Made by a program: the position numbers and the translations under genes. DNA of 64,000 bases from CAYNFR01 sp964616755 (GTDB taxonomy: Bacteria; Bacteroidota; Bacteroidia; Chitinophagales; Saprospiraceae), in NCBI GenBank assembly GCA_964616755.1, contig CAZTSI010000001.1:1-64000 (forward strand), written 5' to 3'. A model generated the notes under the pieces. That model was given only the letters and a program-made list of their open reading frames with translations, had not been told where the DNA came from and did no database searches. Shown piece after piece: positions 27,466 through 36,122 of this stretch; within the stretch, counting starts at the first letter, position 1; the number at the start of each line of letters is the position of its first letter.

Positions 27466-28412
27466 TTCTCCTTATAAATCACATGTCAAGGATCATTAGC
27501 GTTCCAAGTTTTGCTGGTACAAGAATCATTTCCAAGGTGCGTTTTCCTTTCGCTATGTTCCTTTTCGTCTTGTGCTTTGTGCAATGTAGTACGACACAGT
27601 CGAGCCTTCCTGTTGCAAATATTAAAGAAACAGACGGTTGGATCGAACTATTTAATGGTCGCGACCTTGGTGGATGGACTTGCAAAATGCATCATTATGA
27701 TACAGGCGTGAATTATGGAGAGACGTTTCGCGTCGAAGAAGGCATGATTAAAGTTCGTTATGATCAATATATTGGACCCTTTAGGGATCGATATGCACAT
27801 CTATTTTACGACAAGCCTTATTCGCATTATCAGCTCTCTTTAGATTATAGGTTCGTGGGCACGTTGCACCCTGGAGCACCAAGCTATACCCTTTTGAATA
27901 GTGGTGTGATGTTTCATTCGCAATCACCTCAATCCATATTGCGAGAGCAGGACTGGCCATTATCGGTAGAAATTCAATTTCTAGCAGGAGTAGAGCCCGG
28001 TGTTGCACGTCCGACAGGCAATATGTGTTCTCCAGGGACAGATGTAGTATTTGAAGGTCGCATAGATGAGCGTCATTGTATCAATTCTACTTCAGAGACC
28101 TATTATGGTGATCAATGGGTGCATGCAGATCTAATCGTGTATGGTGATTCGTTAGTGATACACCTGATCAATGGAGATACAGTCTTACAATATTCTAAGC
28201 CACAAATCGGAGGAGGTGTTACAAATAGATATGATCCATTGTTAAAAATTGATGGCACACCACTAACTCAAGGATACATTGGTCTACAGAGCGAAGGGCA
28301 ACCTATTGACTTTAAGAATATACGCTTGCGAGAGTTGAGGGGATGTATGGACGCTCAGTCGAGAAATTATCGCGACTATTTTGTGGTACACGATCCTGCC
28401 ATGTGCGATTAA
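27462..28412 (+). CDS. DUF1080 (3-keto-disaccharide hydrolase type) lipoprotein with Cys-rich tail
   Basis: 316 aa. A hydrophobic leader ends in FVLCFVQC, a probable lipoprotein signal. The Met at residue 32 or 8 could be the true start, but the ATGA overlap with the previous gene favours 27462. The body is a DUF1080 concanavalin-like domain, opening with the hallmark WIELFNGRDLGGWTCK and containing YAHLFYDKPYSHYQLSLDY. DUF1080 proteins include enzymes cleaving 3-keto-glycosides and many non-catalytic sugar-binding members. The last 23 residues (GCMDAQSRNYRDYF...MCD) match the GCxDxxAxNYxxxAxxDxxxC motif found at the ends of Bacteroidota surface proteins. Confidence 0.87.
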   Translation: MILLINHMSRIISVPSFAGTRIISKVRFPFAMFLFVLCFVQCSTTQSSLPVANIKETDGWIELFNGRDLGGWTCKMHHYDTGVNYGETFRVEEGMIKVRYDQYIGPFRDRYAHLFYDKPYSHYQLSLDYRFVGTLHPGAPSYTLLNSGVMFHSQSPQSILREQDWPLSVEIQFLAGVEPGVARPTGNMCSPGTDVVFEGRIDERHCINSTSETYYGDQWVHADLIVYGDSLVIHLINGDTVLQYSKPQIGGGVTNRYDPLLKIDGTPLTQGYIGLQSEGQPIDFKNIRLRELRGCMDAQSRNYRDYFVVHDPAMCD

Positions 28413-28425
28413 AATTTAAAAAGGC

Positions 28426-30291
28426 TTATCGCCCCACATGAACCAATAACACGGATATGTCAGAAGGTGAGACCCCACTTATCCTACTGGCTTGGCCAAT
28501 GGTTCGTGGTTTGACGAACGAAAGCTTTTCTCGCGCCTCAGCACTCAACGAAATGATGGCGCGATAGTCAAAGTCTGCATGTAGATGCACCGATTCTAAG
28601 CGATTCATCTTGTCTACAAGCTCTTGCTCTTTAGCGAGATAGCCTTCATATTTTATGGCTATTTCAGCACTTTCTACAAATGTTTTATCATATCGAGCTA
28701 TATACTTTTTCAAATCTGGCAAAACGCTAGATAATCCTTCTATATCGACACCTGGTCTAGATAAGACGCTGCGCAACTTTACATTCTGCCGAAGTGGGGA
28801 CGACCCAAAACTTTCGAGCCATCCGTTTAGTTCGTCGGCAGACACAGATCGGTTGCTGATATAATCGTCTATATCTTTTATGGCGGCTCTTTTGTCTTGT
28901 AATGTCGACATACGTTGCTCCATGCCGTTCATACCTAATTGTTTGGTCATCTCTGTGAGACGCAAGTCCGCATTGTCTTGACGAATCAATATCCGATATT
29001 CTGCCCTTGAGGTGAACATTCGATAAGGCTCTTTTGTACCTTTATTCACTAAGTCATCGATCAAAACGCCAATGTAGGCATCGGATCTTTTTAATATAAA
29101 GGGCTCATGCTCAGCAGCGAGAAGGTGCGCATTGAGGCCCGCCATCATGCCTTGACATGCAGCCTCTTCATATCCGGTCGTGCCGTTGATCTGTCCTGCA
29201 AAAAAGAGACCATTCACCAACTTCGTTTCCAGGTTCATGCCCAACTGCGTAGGCGGAAAGTAATCGTACTCAATGGCATAGCCTGGCCGAAACATTTTCA
29301 TCTTTTCAAATCCTGGCACTTTGCGTAAAGCTTTAAATTGCACGTCTTCAGGAAGTGAAGAAGAAAAACCATTCACATAAATCTCGCAGGTATTCCATCC
29401 TTCTGGTTCGACGAACAACTGATGTCGGTCTCTATCTGAAAAGCGGTTTATTTTATCCTCAATTGATGGACAATACCGAGGCCCTAGTCCTCTGATCCGC
29501 CCGTTGAACATGGGCGAGCGATCAAAGCCTTCTTGCAGCGTTTGATGCACATCAGGGGTGGTATAGGTAATATGACAGCTGAGTTGACGATCGGGTGTCG
29601 GGGTATCTAAATAGGAAAATTTTGCTGGTTCGGCGTCTCCTTCTTGGAGTTCCATTTTGGAATAATCTAAGGTTCGGCCATCTACTCTTGGAGGAGTACC
29701 TGTCTTCATCCGTCCTGACTCAAAACCTAAGGAAACCAATTGCTCCGTAATACCTGTTGCCGCCTTTTCGCCTGCACGACCACCCCCCAATTGTTTTTCG
29801 CCGATATGGATTAATCCGTTTAAGAACGTTCCATTCGTTAATACAACTGTCTTAGATTTTATCTCCAACCCTATACCAGTGATAACCCCTTCACATCTCC
29901 CTTCTTTGATGATAAGTCCTCGGATCATTTCTTGCCAAAAATCTATATTCTCATTAGCCTCGAGCATTTCGCGCCATTTAGCCGCAAAAAGCATTCGATC
30001 GCTCTGTGCTCTTGGACTCCACATAGCCGGCCCTTTTGACTTGTTGAGCATTCTAAACTGCACCATGGTATGATCTGTGACGATCCCCGAATAGCCTCCC
30101 ATAGCATCTATTTCTCGCACAATCTGGCCTTTGGCCACCCCACCCATGGCTGGATTGCACGACATTTGGGCAATCGTATTCATATTCATCGTAGCGAGAA
30201 GTACTTTACTGCCCATATTGGCTGCTGCAACGGCGGCCTCGCACCCTGCGTGACCCGCCCCTACTACAATGACATCATAAATTGGAAACAT
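28426..30291 (-). CDS. mnmG: tRNA uridine-5-carboxymethylaminomethyl modification enzyme MnmG (GidA)
   Basis: 621 aa, full length. FAD- and NADH-dependent enzyme that with MnmE modifies the wobble U34 of several tRNAs. Visible: dinucleotide-binding GAGHAGCEAA, MSCNPAMGGVAKG, KTGTPPRVDGRTLD, GYEEAACQGMMAG with its conserved Cys, LGPRYCPSIEDK, and the helical C-terminus that binds MnmE. The ATG at 30291 gives the expected MFPIYDVIVVGAGHAG. Convergent with the DUF1080 gene (13 bp between stops), and downstream of the DPP-IV-like gene on the same strand after 30 bp. Confidence 0.97.
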   Translation of the reverse strand: MFPIYDVIVVGAGHAGCEAAVAAANMGSKVLLATMNMNTIAQMSCNPAMGGVAKGQIVREIDAMGGYSGIVTDHTMVQFRMLNKSKGPAMWSPRAQSDRMLFAAKWREMLEANENIDFWQEMIRGLIIKEGRCEGVITGIGLEIKSKTVVLTNGTFLNGLIHIGEKQLGGGRAGEKAATGITEQLVSLGFESGRMKTGTPPRVDGRTLDYSKMELQEGDAEPAKFSYLDTPTPDRQLSCHITYTTPDVHQTLQEGFDRSPMFNGRIRGLGPRYCPSIEDKINRFSDRDRHQLFVEPEGWNTCEIYVNGFSSSLPEDVQFKALRKVPGFEKMKMFRPGYAIEYDYFPPTQLGMNLETKLVNGLFFAGQINGTTGYEEAACQGMMAGLNAHLLAAEHEPFILKRSDAYIGVLIDDLVNKGTKEPYRMFTSRAEYRILIRQDNADLRLTEMTKQLGMNGMEQRMSTLQDKRAAIKDIDDYISNRSVSADELNGWLESFGSSPLRQNVKLRSVLSRPGVDIEGLSSVLPDLKKYIARYDKTFVESAEIAIKYEGYLAKEQELVDKMNRLESVHLHADFDYRAIISLSAEAREKLSFVKPRTIGQASRISGVSPSDISVLLVHVGR

Positions 30292-30321
30292 AGCTTTCTA
30301 GTTCAAGGATAACTGACAGAT

Positions 30322-32523
30322 TTATGGTCGAATTATATCGCTGTGATCATTCATCAGCTTGTCCATTAAAAAGGTATTCATCTTGGTGTATAGATGCAAT
30401 CTTGCATTGCCGCTTGAGATACCGTGATTTCGATTAGGATAAACATAGGTATCAAACTGCTTATTTGCATTGATGAGCGCATTGGTCATCTCCATCGTAT
30501 TTTGGAGATGCACGTTGTCATCTGTCACACCATGCATTAACAGATAATTACCTTTTAAGCGATCCGCAAAATAAACAGGGCTATTGTCTCTGTAGCCTTG
30601 ATCATTTTCTTTAGACGTGCGCATATAGCGCTCTGTATAGACCGTATCATACCATTTCCAATTCGTCACTGGTGCCACGGCTATAGCTGCTTTGAAAACA
30701 TCATTACCCTTGAGAATACACAAAGATGACATATAGCCTCCATAGCTCCAACCATAAATACCTATGCGGTTAGGATCTACATAGGGTTGTTTTGTTAGAT
30801 ATTTGGCAGCTTCTATTTGATCAATAGTTTCATATTTCCCAAGTTGGAGGTAGGTCATTTTTTTAAATTCCTCACCACGAGCACCTGTCCCGCGAGGATC
30901 TACGCAAGCGATAATAAAACCCTTTTGCGCTAACATTTGATACCACCAGTAATTAGGCCCTTTCCAATTATCGGTAACTTGTTGGCTACCGGGCCCGCTA
31001 TACTGCGTCATAAATACAGGATGCTTTTTAGTGGGGTCAAAGTTGGCTGGCTTGATCATCCATCCGTTGAGCTGCACACCTTCACTTGTAGAAAATTCGA
31101 AAAACTCAAGCGGCTGTGCATCGTAAGTCTTTTGAAGATCGGCATTCTTGGCGTTACCTTCTATTTCTCTGATAAGCTGGCCTCCTCTATTCATAACTCT
31201 ATAGCTTGGGGCTTTATTGGCGTCGCTGTGTTGTAGTGTAAAATAGTCAAAGGTACCACTCCATTGTGCTCCGTTCCAGCCGGATTGGCGTGTTAATTTT
31301 TGTTTTTTCTTTCCGTTATCATCCACTTCATATATGTGTCGCGATAAAGGCGATTCTTCTGCTGCTTGATAGTATATTTTCCCGTTGAGTTCATCAATGC
31401 CATAGAAGGCCGTTACATCATAATCACCTTGCGTTATGGCACATTTTTCCTTGCCAGACAAGTCATATTTGTAGATATGCTGATAACCACTTTTTTCGCT
31501 CGTCCATATAAAATGTTTTCCATCCTTTAAAAAAACCAAATCATCCGTTATGTCTATGTAATACTTATTTCTCTCCTCTAGGAGCAAGGTGGAGATTCCC
31601 GATTTGGCATTCAATAAGAGAAGTTGCAAGTGATTTTGATGTCTATTCAATTTGATTAAACAAACTTTAGTAGGATCTTGCGTCCAATAGACTCTTGGAA
31701 TATATATCTCATCCAATTCTCCTAAATCCAATTCGAGCGATGATTCGGTAGCAAGCTCATAAATGTGCGCACTTACTACAGCATTTTTCTCCCCAACTTT
31801 AGGATATTTAAACGTGTAGTATTCTGGATAAACCTCATCCTTATAATAGGTCATACTAAATTCGGGCACTTCGGTTTCATCAAATTTAAGATATGCGATC
31901 CGCTGCCCATCTGGTGACCACCAAAATGTCTTAACAATCGAAAACTCCTCCTCATACACCCAGTCACTGACACCATTGATAATACTGTTCTTTTCTCCAT
32001 CATCTGTCACCGGTAGAGTAATGCCCGTAGCCAAGTCTAAGTAGTATAAATTGTTTTCCAACACATAGGCTACTTTAGAGGCATCTGGAGAAAATGTTGC
32101 ATTCATTACTTTGCCCTCTTCATAGATGGCGTAAAGCTTTTTAGCGGTCAAATCGTAGATGTGATATTTTGCCTTATAAGATCGACGATAAATGCTCGTA
32201 GTTTCAGAAGTAATAAGAATTTTAGTTTCATCTTCGCTAAAAGTGTAGCCATCTAGCTTACCTTCAAAGCCAAGCTGACCTTTAATTTGTGTCGCATCAA
32301 ATAAATCAGCGACGGATGCACCAGTTGTAATATCATATTTCTTGATCACATTATCGACGATACGGGTATAGTGCCGACCATCTTTTAGAAAATTAAATCC
32401 TGGGACAGATTTTGTAGCAAAGGTGTTATCCTTCCAGATGGCTTCGAGTGTAATAGTTTGTTGAGAAATGGCGATCTGACTCATTAGACATGCGATAGCG
32501 ACGATTGAGGCAATTGGTTTCAT
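30322..32523 (-). CDS. secreted dipeptidyl peptidase IV family serine peptidase (S9B)
   Basis: 733 aa from the ATG at 32523, giving signal peptide MKPIASIVAIACLMSQIAIS; the frame to 32571 adds 16 unneeded residues. The N-terminal eight-bladed propeller (about 50-480) includes the substrate-anchoring double Glu in DWVYEEEFS. The C-terminal alpha/beta hydrolase has the nucleophile Ser in GWSYGGYMSS, Asp in GVTDDNVH and His in NRNHGISSG. Family role: releases X-Pro (or X-Ala) dipeptides from peptides outside the inner membrane. It pairs functionally with the secreted S10 peptidase in the window. Possibly cotranscribed with mnmG. Confidence 0.95.
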   Translation of the reverse strand: MKPIASIVAIACLMSQIAISQQTITLEAIWKDNTFATKSVPGFNFLKDGRHYTRIVDNVIKKYDITTGASVADLFDATQIKGQLGFEGKLDGYTFSEDETKILITSETTSIYRRSYKAKYHIYDLTAKKLYAIYEEGKVMNATFSPDASKVAYVLENNLYYLDLATGITLPVTDDGEKNSIINGVSDWVYEEEFSIVKTFWWSPDGQRIAYLKFDETEVPEFSMTYYKDEVYPEYYTFKYPKVGEKNAVVSAHIYELATESSLELDLGELDEIYIPRVYWTQDPTKVCLIKLNRHQNHLQLLLLNAKSGISTLLLEERNKYYIDITDDLVFLKDGKHFIWTSEKSGYQHIYKYDLSGKEKCAITQGDYDVTAFYGIDELNGKIYYQAAEESPLSRHIYEVDDNGKKKQKLTRQSGWNGAQWSGTFDYFTLQHSDANKAPSYRVMNRGGQLIREIEGNAKNADLQKTYDAQPLEFFEFSTSEGVQLNGWMIKPANFDPTKKHPVFMTQYSGPGSQQVTDNWKGPNYWWYQMLAQKGFIIACVDPRGTGARGEEFKKMTYLQLGKYETIDQIEAAKYLTKQPYVDPNRIGIYGWSYGGYMSSLCILKGNDVFKAAIAVAPVTNWKWYDTVYTERYMRTSKENDQGYRDNSPVYFADRLKGNYLLMHGVTDDNVHLQNTMEMTNALINANKQFDTYVYPNRNHGISSGNARLHLYTKMNTFLMDKLMNDHSDIIRP

Positions 32524-32605
32524 TGCAATAAAAATTGAAAGATGAATAAAGATTGGCAAAAATAAGCCCAATTTTTCATCTAAACCATGAGCTTTAATGC
32601 GGGCA

Positions 32606-33097
32606 CTATTTCATAAAAACAAAACTCAACCAGTCCACTCCTCCGTTTGACACAGTTGTGAGCGCTGAGTCGGCCTTTTTGGCGTATTTACGGATATTAC
32701 GCGTTACTTGGCAAAATTCATCAGAATCTGGGCATCTTGGCACAACTTGATCAACGCTCTCTAACAATTGCAATAAAGGATCAAGCTCGCGCTTTTTGCG
32801 AATAGAGACGATGATCTTTAGGATTTTGGCGGGCTCTTTCTCTGCGATATAATAATCTTTACGATCTCCTGTTTTATGCACTTTAAGAATTAGGCCCCAA
32901 TCTTCTAGCGATCTTAAGCTCATATTGGTGCTTCCACGACTCACCTCCAAGGCATCAATGATCATATCTGCACACATTTCATCTTTGGATATCAGAAGCA
33001 GTGCGTGGATCTGACCCATAGTGCGATTTATGCCCCATTGAGTTGCTAAACATCCCCAATCGCAAATAAACTTTTGTTTCGCTTTTGATAATTCCAT
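32606..33097 (-). CDS. GbsR/MarR-type winged-helix transcriptional regulator
   Basis: 163 aa from the ATG at 33097 (the frame runs to 33130). The winged-helix region has the GbsR hallmark ATQWGINRTMGQIHALLLIS, followed by a recognition helix in VSRGSTNMSLRSLEDWGLI and a wing with GDRKDYYIAE. Family members control osmoprotectant or membrane-related genes. Target unknown here. It lies between the HEAT-cyclophilin gene (91 bp upstream) and the DPP-IV-like gene, all on the minus strand. Confidence 0.85.
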   Translation of the reverse strand: MELSKAKQKFICDWGCLATQWGINRTMGQIHALLLISKDEMCADMIIDALEVSRGSTNMSLRSLEDWGLILKVHKTGDRKDYYIAEKEPAKILKIIVSIRKKRELDPLLQLLESVDQVVPRCPDSDEFCQVTRNIRKYAKKADSALTTVSNGGVDWLSFVFMK

Positions 33098-33187
33098 AAC
33101 TTTTCCTCGACGCAGTAAAATTTTCTTCACTCGCGTGTTGTATCAAGTGTAAATAATCCGTTTTGTTCACGAATGGATCAAAAAAAA

Positions 33188-35206
33188 TTAATTCTTCAGT
33201 ATTCGAATATCTTGAACCAAGTCCCCTACAGTGATCGTATGTACCACATTCATTCCCTCTACCACTTTGGCAAAAATGGTGTATCGTCCGTCCAAATGAG
33301 GAGTTGGCGAATGGGTAATAAACCATTGTGTGCCTTCGGTATCCTTCCCAGCGGAGGCCATGCCGATATACCCTTCGTCGTCATAGTGAATTGGCCCTAA
33401 CTCGGAACGGATAGAGTAATCTAGACTTCCATAACCATCTCCACGATCGCAGCCTGTCTGGACAACGAAGTTTGGTACAACTCTATGTACTACTTTGCCA
33501 TCATAATAATTGTCTTGAGCCAAGCGCATAAAATTAGAAATACTGCCCGGTGAATAGTTGACGAATAGCTTGGCAACGATTTGACCTTTGGTCGTATTAA
33601 TGTACACTCTTGAAGAATCATTAATCCCTGCCATAATGCTCCAATCAATAGGATGGTTATAGACAGGAGCTTGAGGAGTAGCAACAGAATCGTTTAAGAA
33701 GGCTATCGTCGATTCTAATTCATACTTCGTTTCACTTTCTTTAGGCAAGGATAGCTTTTTTACGGCTTGCCGAATAGCTGGTTTTAGCTCTAGGTATTCT
33801 TTTGCATTGAGATTTTTGTGTTTAATAACACTACAAGCTACCGCTATGGCGCCTGGGTCATTTCCGTTTAGAATATTTATCATCTCCAAGATGATAGCTT
33901 TACGCAAGGCATTAGCAGAGATAGTGGCTCTCGGTCCCGGGCCAAAAACATTTTTGTCGAGAATTTGACCTATTGCACTTATAATAGTGGTCCGAATAAT
34001 AGGTTCATTAGAGGTTAAAAGCAGTGATTTTAGCTCATTGAAATTATCCGGACCATTGCCAAGTGCTTTAATGAATTGTGCTCTGTGATAGATATTGTTA
34101 GTTGTCTTGAGGGAGGATACTATTTCCGCTGTAATCACATTAGAAGTGTTGACAAAGCCTATTGGGGTACTCCCTAACGCAGCACCTAGAAGATTAGCCT
34201 TGAGTGTAGGTTCAGAAATACTTCGTGCGAGCTCTAATAATTCATTTATTCGATTTGGTGTAGATACAAATGCCAATAGTTCGGCTGCGGTGTGCCTGAC
34301 ATGAACGTTCTCATCTTTGAGAAATAACAATATGGTATCCATAAGACTAGGCGGCACTACATCTCTCATTCCTCTTAGGGCATTGACTTTGACGCGATAA
34401 TCCTTTTCATTTTTTAATCCCTCTGTATCTAGTTCCACATCGAAATGACGCCCTAAGGCAGAAGCCAGCCCAGCTCTCACAAAAACATCACTCTCGGAAG
34501 TAAAAACCGCTCGCAAAGTGGACAGATATTCTTTGAGGTCAAGGGAGGCGTGTCGCTGAAGATAGCTTGCCGCTATTCTACGCGCTCTCACCGGATATTG
34601 AGCATCTTTTAGCTTATCAACTACGGTGGACGTCGCCTTAGGATGAAAGATACCGCGCACACCAAACCGATAAATGGCAGACATTTGCCCCCAAATAAGC
34701 CAATCATCCTCGGGCAGATAAGTAGAGACATTAGCTATTTGCTCAAGCTCAACGATCGATCCTGTTTTTCCTATAGCCTCAAGAATATTGGCATGTACAC
34801 TTGTATTGAACATAGCTGTGTCTTGGGTAGCAAAGGAGCGCACCAACCAAGGAGTAATTGTGCTAGAGCCAATCTGTCCAAGCGCATATGCGGCGGCAGC
34901 CCTATTATCCATCGATAAGTCAACATTCATCACACGAATTAGGCTGTCTACAGCAATGGAATCTTGGGTACTAGCCAAGCCCAGAATGGCTAAATATCGC
35001 TCAGTGACGAAAGGGCTACTCAACTTTTCTATAAGTCCAACAGTCTCTCGCCTATCCTGAAGGTCCCCTATGGTTTGATGTTCTTTAAGTGAATAATCAA
35101 CCTTAATGTCTAGATCATTTACTTCGCTTGGCGGAACACACGCCATTAGAAAACAAAACAATAAGCCAAGAAAGCTTAGTGCAATAATTCGGTTGGTTCG
35201 ACTCAT
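33188..35206 (-). CDS. lipoprotein with HEAT repeats fused to a cyclophilin-type peptidyl-prolyl isomerase
   Basis: 672 aa from the ATG at 35206. Lipoprotein signal with lipobox FLMAC. Residues about 50-480 form repeated helical pairs with the HEAT pattern (DNRAAAAYALGQIGSS; DENVHVRHTAAELLAFV). The C-terminal 150 residues are a cyclophilin domain (FVVQTGCDRGDGYG; GYIGMASAGKDTEGTQWFIT; HLDGRYTIFAKVVEGM), with most catalytic-pocket residues visible (the usual GG before DP is altered). Probable periplasmic folding factor whose HEAT solenoid recruits clients. This fusion occurs in Bacteroidota. Start codons further upstream (35230) are less likely. Confidence 0.9.
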   Translation of the reverse strand: MSRTNRIIALSFLGLLFCFLMACVPPSEVNDLDIKVDYSLKEHQTIGDLQDRRETVGLIEKLSSPFVTERYLAILGLASTQDSIAVDSLIRVMNVDLSMDNRAAAAYALGQIGSSTITPWLVRSFATQDTAMFNTSVHANILEAIGKTGSIVELEQIANVSTYLPEDDWLIWGQMSAIYRFGVRGIFHPKATSTVVDKLKDAQYPVRARRIAASYLQRHASLDLKEYLSTLRAVFTSESDVFVRAGLASALGRHFDVELDTEGLKNEKDYRVKVNALRGMRDVVPPSLMDTILLFLKDENVHVRHTAAELLAFVSTPNRINELLELARSISEPTLKANLLGAALGSTPIGFVNTSNVITAEIVSSLKTTNNIYHRAQFIKALGNGPDNFNELKSLLLTSNEPIIRTTIISAIGQILDKNVFGPGPRATISANALRKAIILEMINILNGNDPGAIAVACSVIKHKNLNAKEYLELKPAIRQAVKKLSLPKESETKYELESTIAFLNDSVATPQAPVYNHPIDWSIMAGINDSSRVYINTTKGQIVAKLFVNYSPGSISNFMRLAQDNYYDGKVVHRVVPNFVVQTGCDRGDGYGSLDYSIRSELGPIHYDDEGYIGMASAGKDTEGTQWFITHSPTPHLDGRYTIFAKVVEGMNVVHTITVGDLVQDIRILKN

Positions 35207-35505
35207 AAAGAGGTTCGGTTTAATATTCAAAATTAAGGCAATTGCACTAGCTAAGGGTTACTTTCTGAAACAATTAAAACAATTAGAATCTAGGAAATAC
35301 CCCATTCGCTCAATATTCATGGGCTAGGAACCTCTCTATTGTTTAATAAAGTCGATTAGATGAAAACCACAGTTGATCTTTCTAAGCCAAGATTGCACCT
35401 CTTTGGACTTGCGTGAAAAACTCAAATGAACCTTGAGGACGAAATGCACATTATACCCTTCGCCTTAAAATATTGGCTACCTTAGCTATATAAATTCCTT
35501 TAGAG

Positions 35506-36036
35506 GTGAAACCGAGACATGCGGGTATATATTTATTGTTATCTCTCACTGTACCTGTGTTAATGACATACGGCTATTTATGTCATCAAAAATGGATAGT
35601 CAAAAATCAAGTAAAGCAAAGCATCATCGCGGGGCTGGATCGAGACGAACTTGTATTTCTAAAGTTTAGCCGTGACGACCAATCAAAACTGTTGAAATGG
35701 GAACATTCAAGAGAATTTGAGTATCAAGATCAAATGTATGATGTGGTATATGTGGTGGAAACCACAGATTCCTTATCTTATTGGTGCTGGTGGGATCATG
35801 AGGAAACTGCCCTCAACCTTCAACTGAAAAGTCTTGTCAAAAAACTATGGTCTCAAACGCCCATCTCAAAAGACAGCAATTTAAAACTTATCGAGTTTTA
35901 TGATAAACTTTTTTTAGCAAGCCCCAAGGCAATAACACATTCTACTATTCGCACTCAAAAAGGCTTTATTAGACCCTCAAGGTGCTATGATTCCTACTGT
36001 GAATTTCCTTCTGTTCCGCCACCGCAACTTAGCTAA
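35506..36036 (+). CDS. small membrane-anchored protein associated with TonB receptor, unknown function
   Basis: 176 aa starting with GTG. One N-terminal transmembrane helix (AGIYLLLSLTVPVLMTYGYL), then a soluble domain with KQSIIAGLDRDELVFLKFS and EFEYQDQMYDVVYVVE, and a Tyr/Trp/Cys-rich stretch (SYWCWWDHEETALN). I recognise this as a Bacteroidota family commonly preceding TonB-dependent receptors, but no function is known to me. Two C-terminal cysteines (RCYDSYCEF) could bind metal. The heme-type receptor begins 86 bp downstream on the same strand. The GTG start is not certain. Confidence 0.7.
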   Translation: MKPRHAGIYLLLSLTVPVLMTYGYLCHQKWIVKNQVKQSIIAGLDRDELVFLKFSRDDQSKLLKWEHSREFEYQDQMYDVVYVVETTDSLSYWCWWDHEETALNLQLKSLVKKLWSQTPISKDSNLKLIEFYDKLFLASPKAITHSTIRTQKGFIRPSRCYDSYCEFPSVPPPQLS

Positions 36037-36122
36037 GTCACCTTCTCATTTTTTATTGCAAGTTCTTCTTTACATCGTATAGAAGTCTTTGTCATTTTAT
36101 ACTTAGTTAAATTCAGAATACA

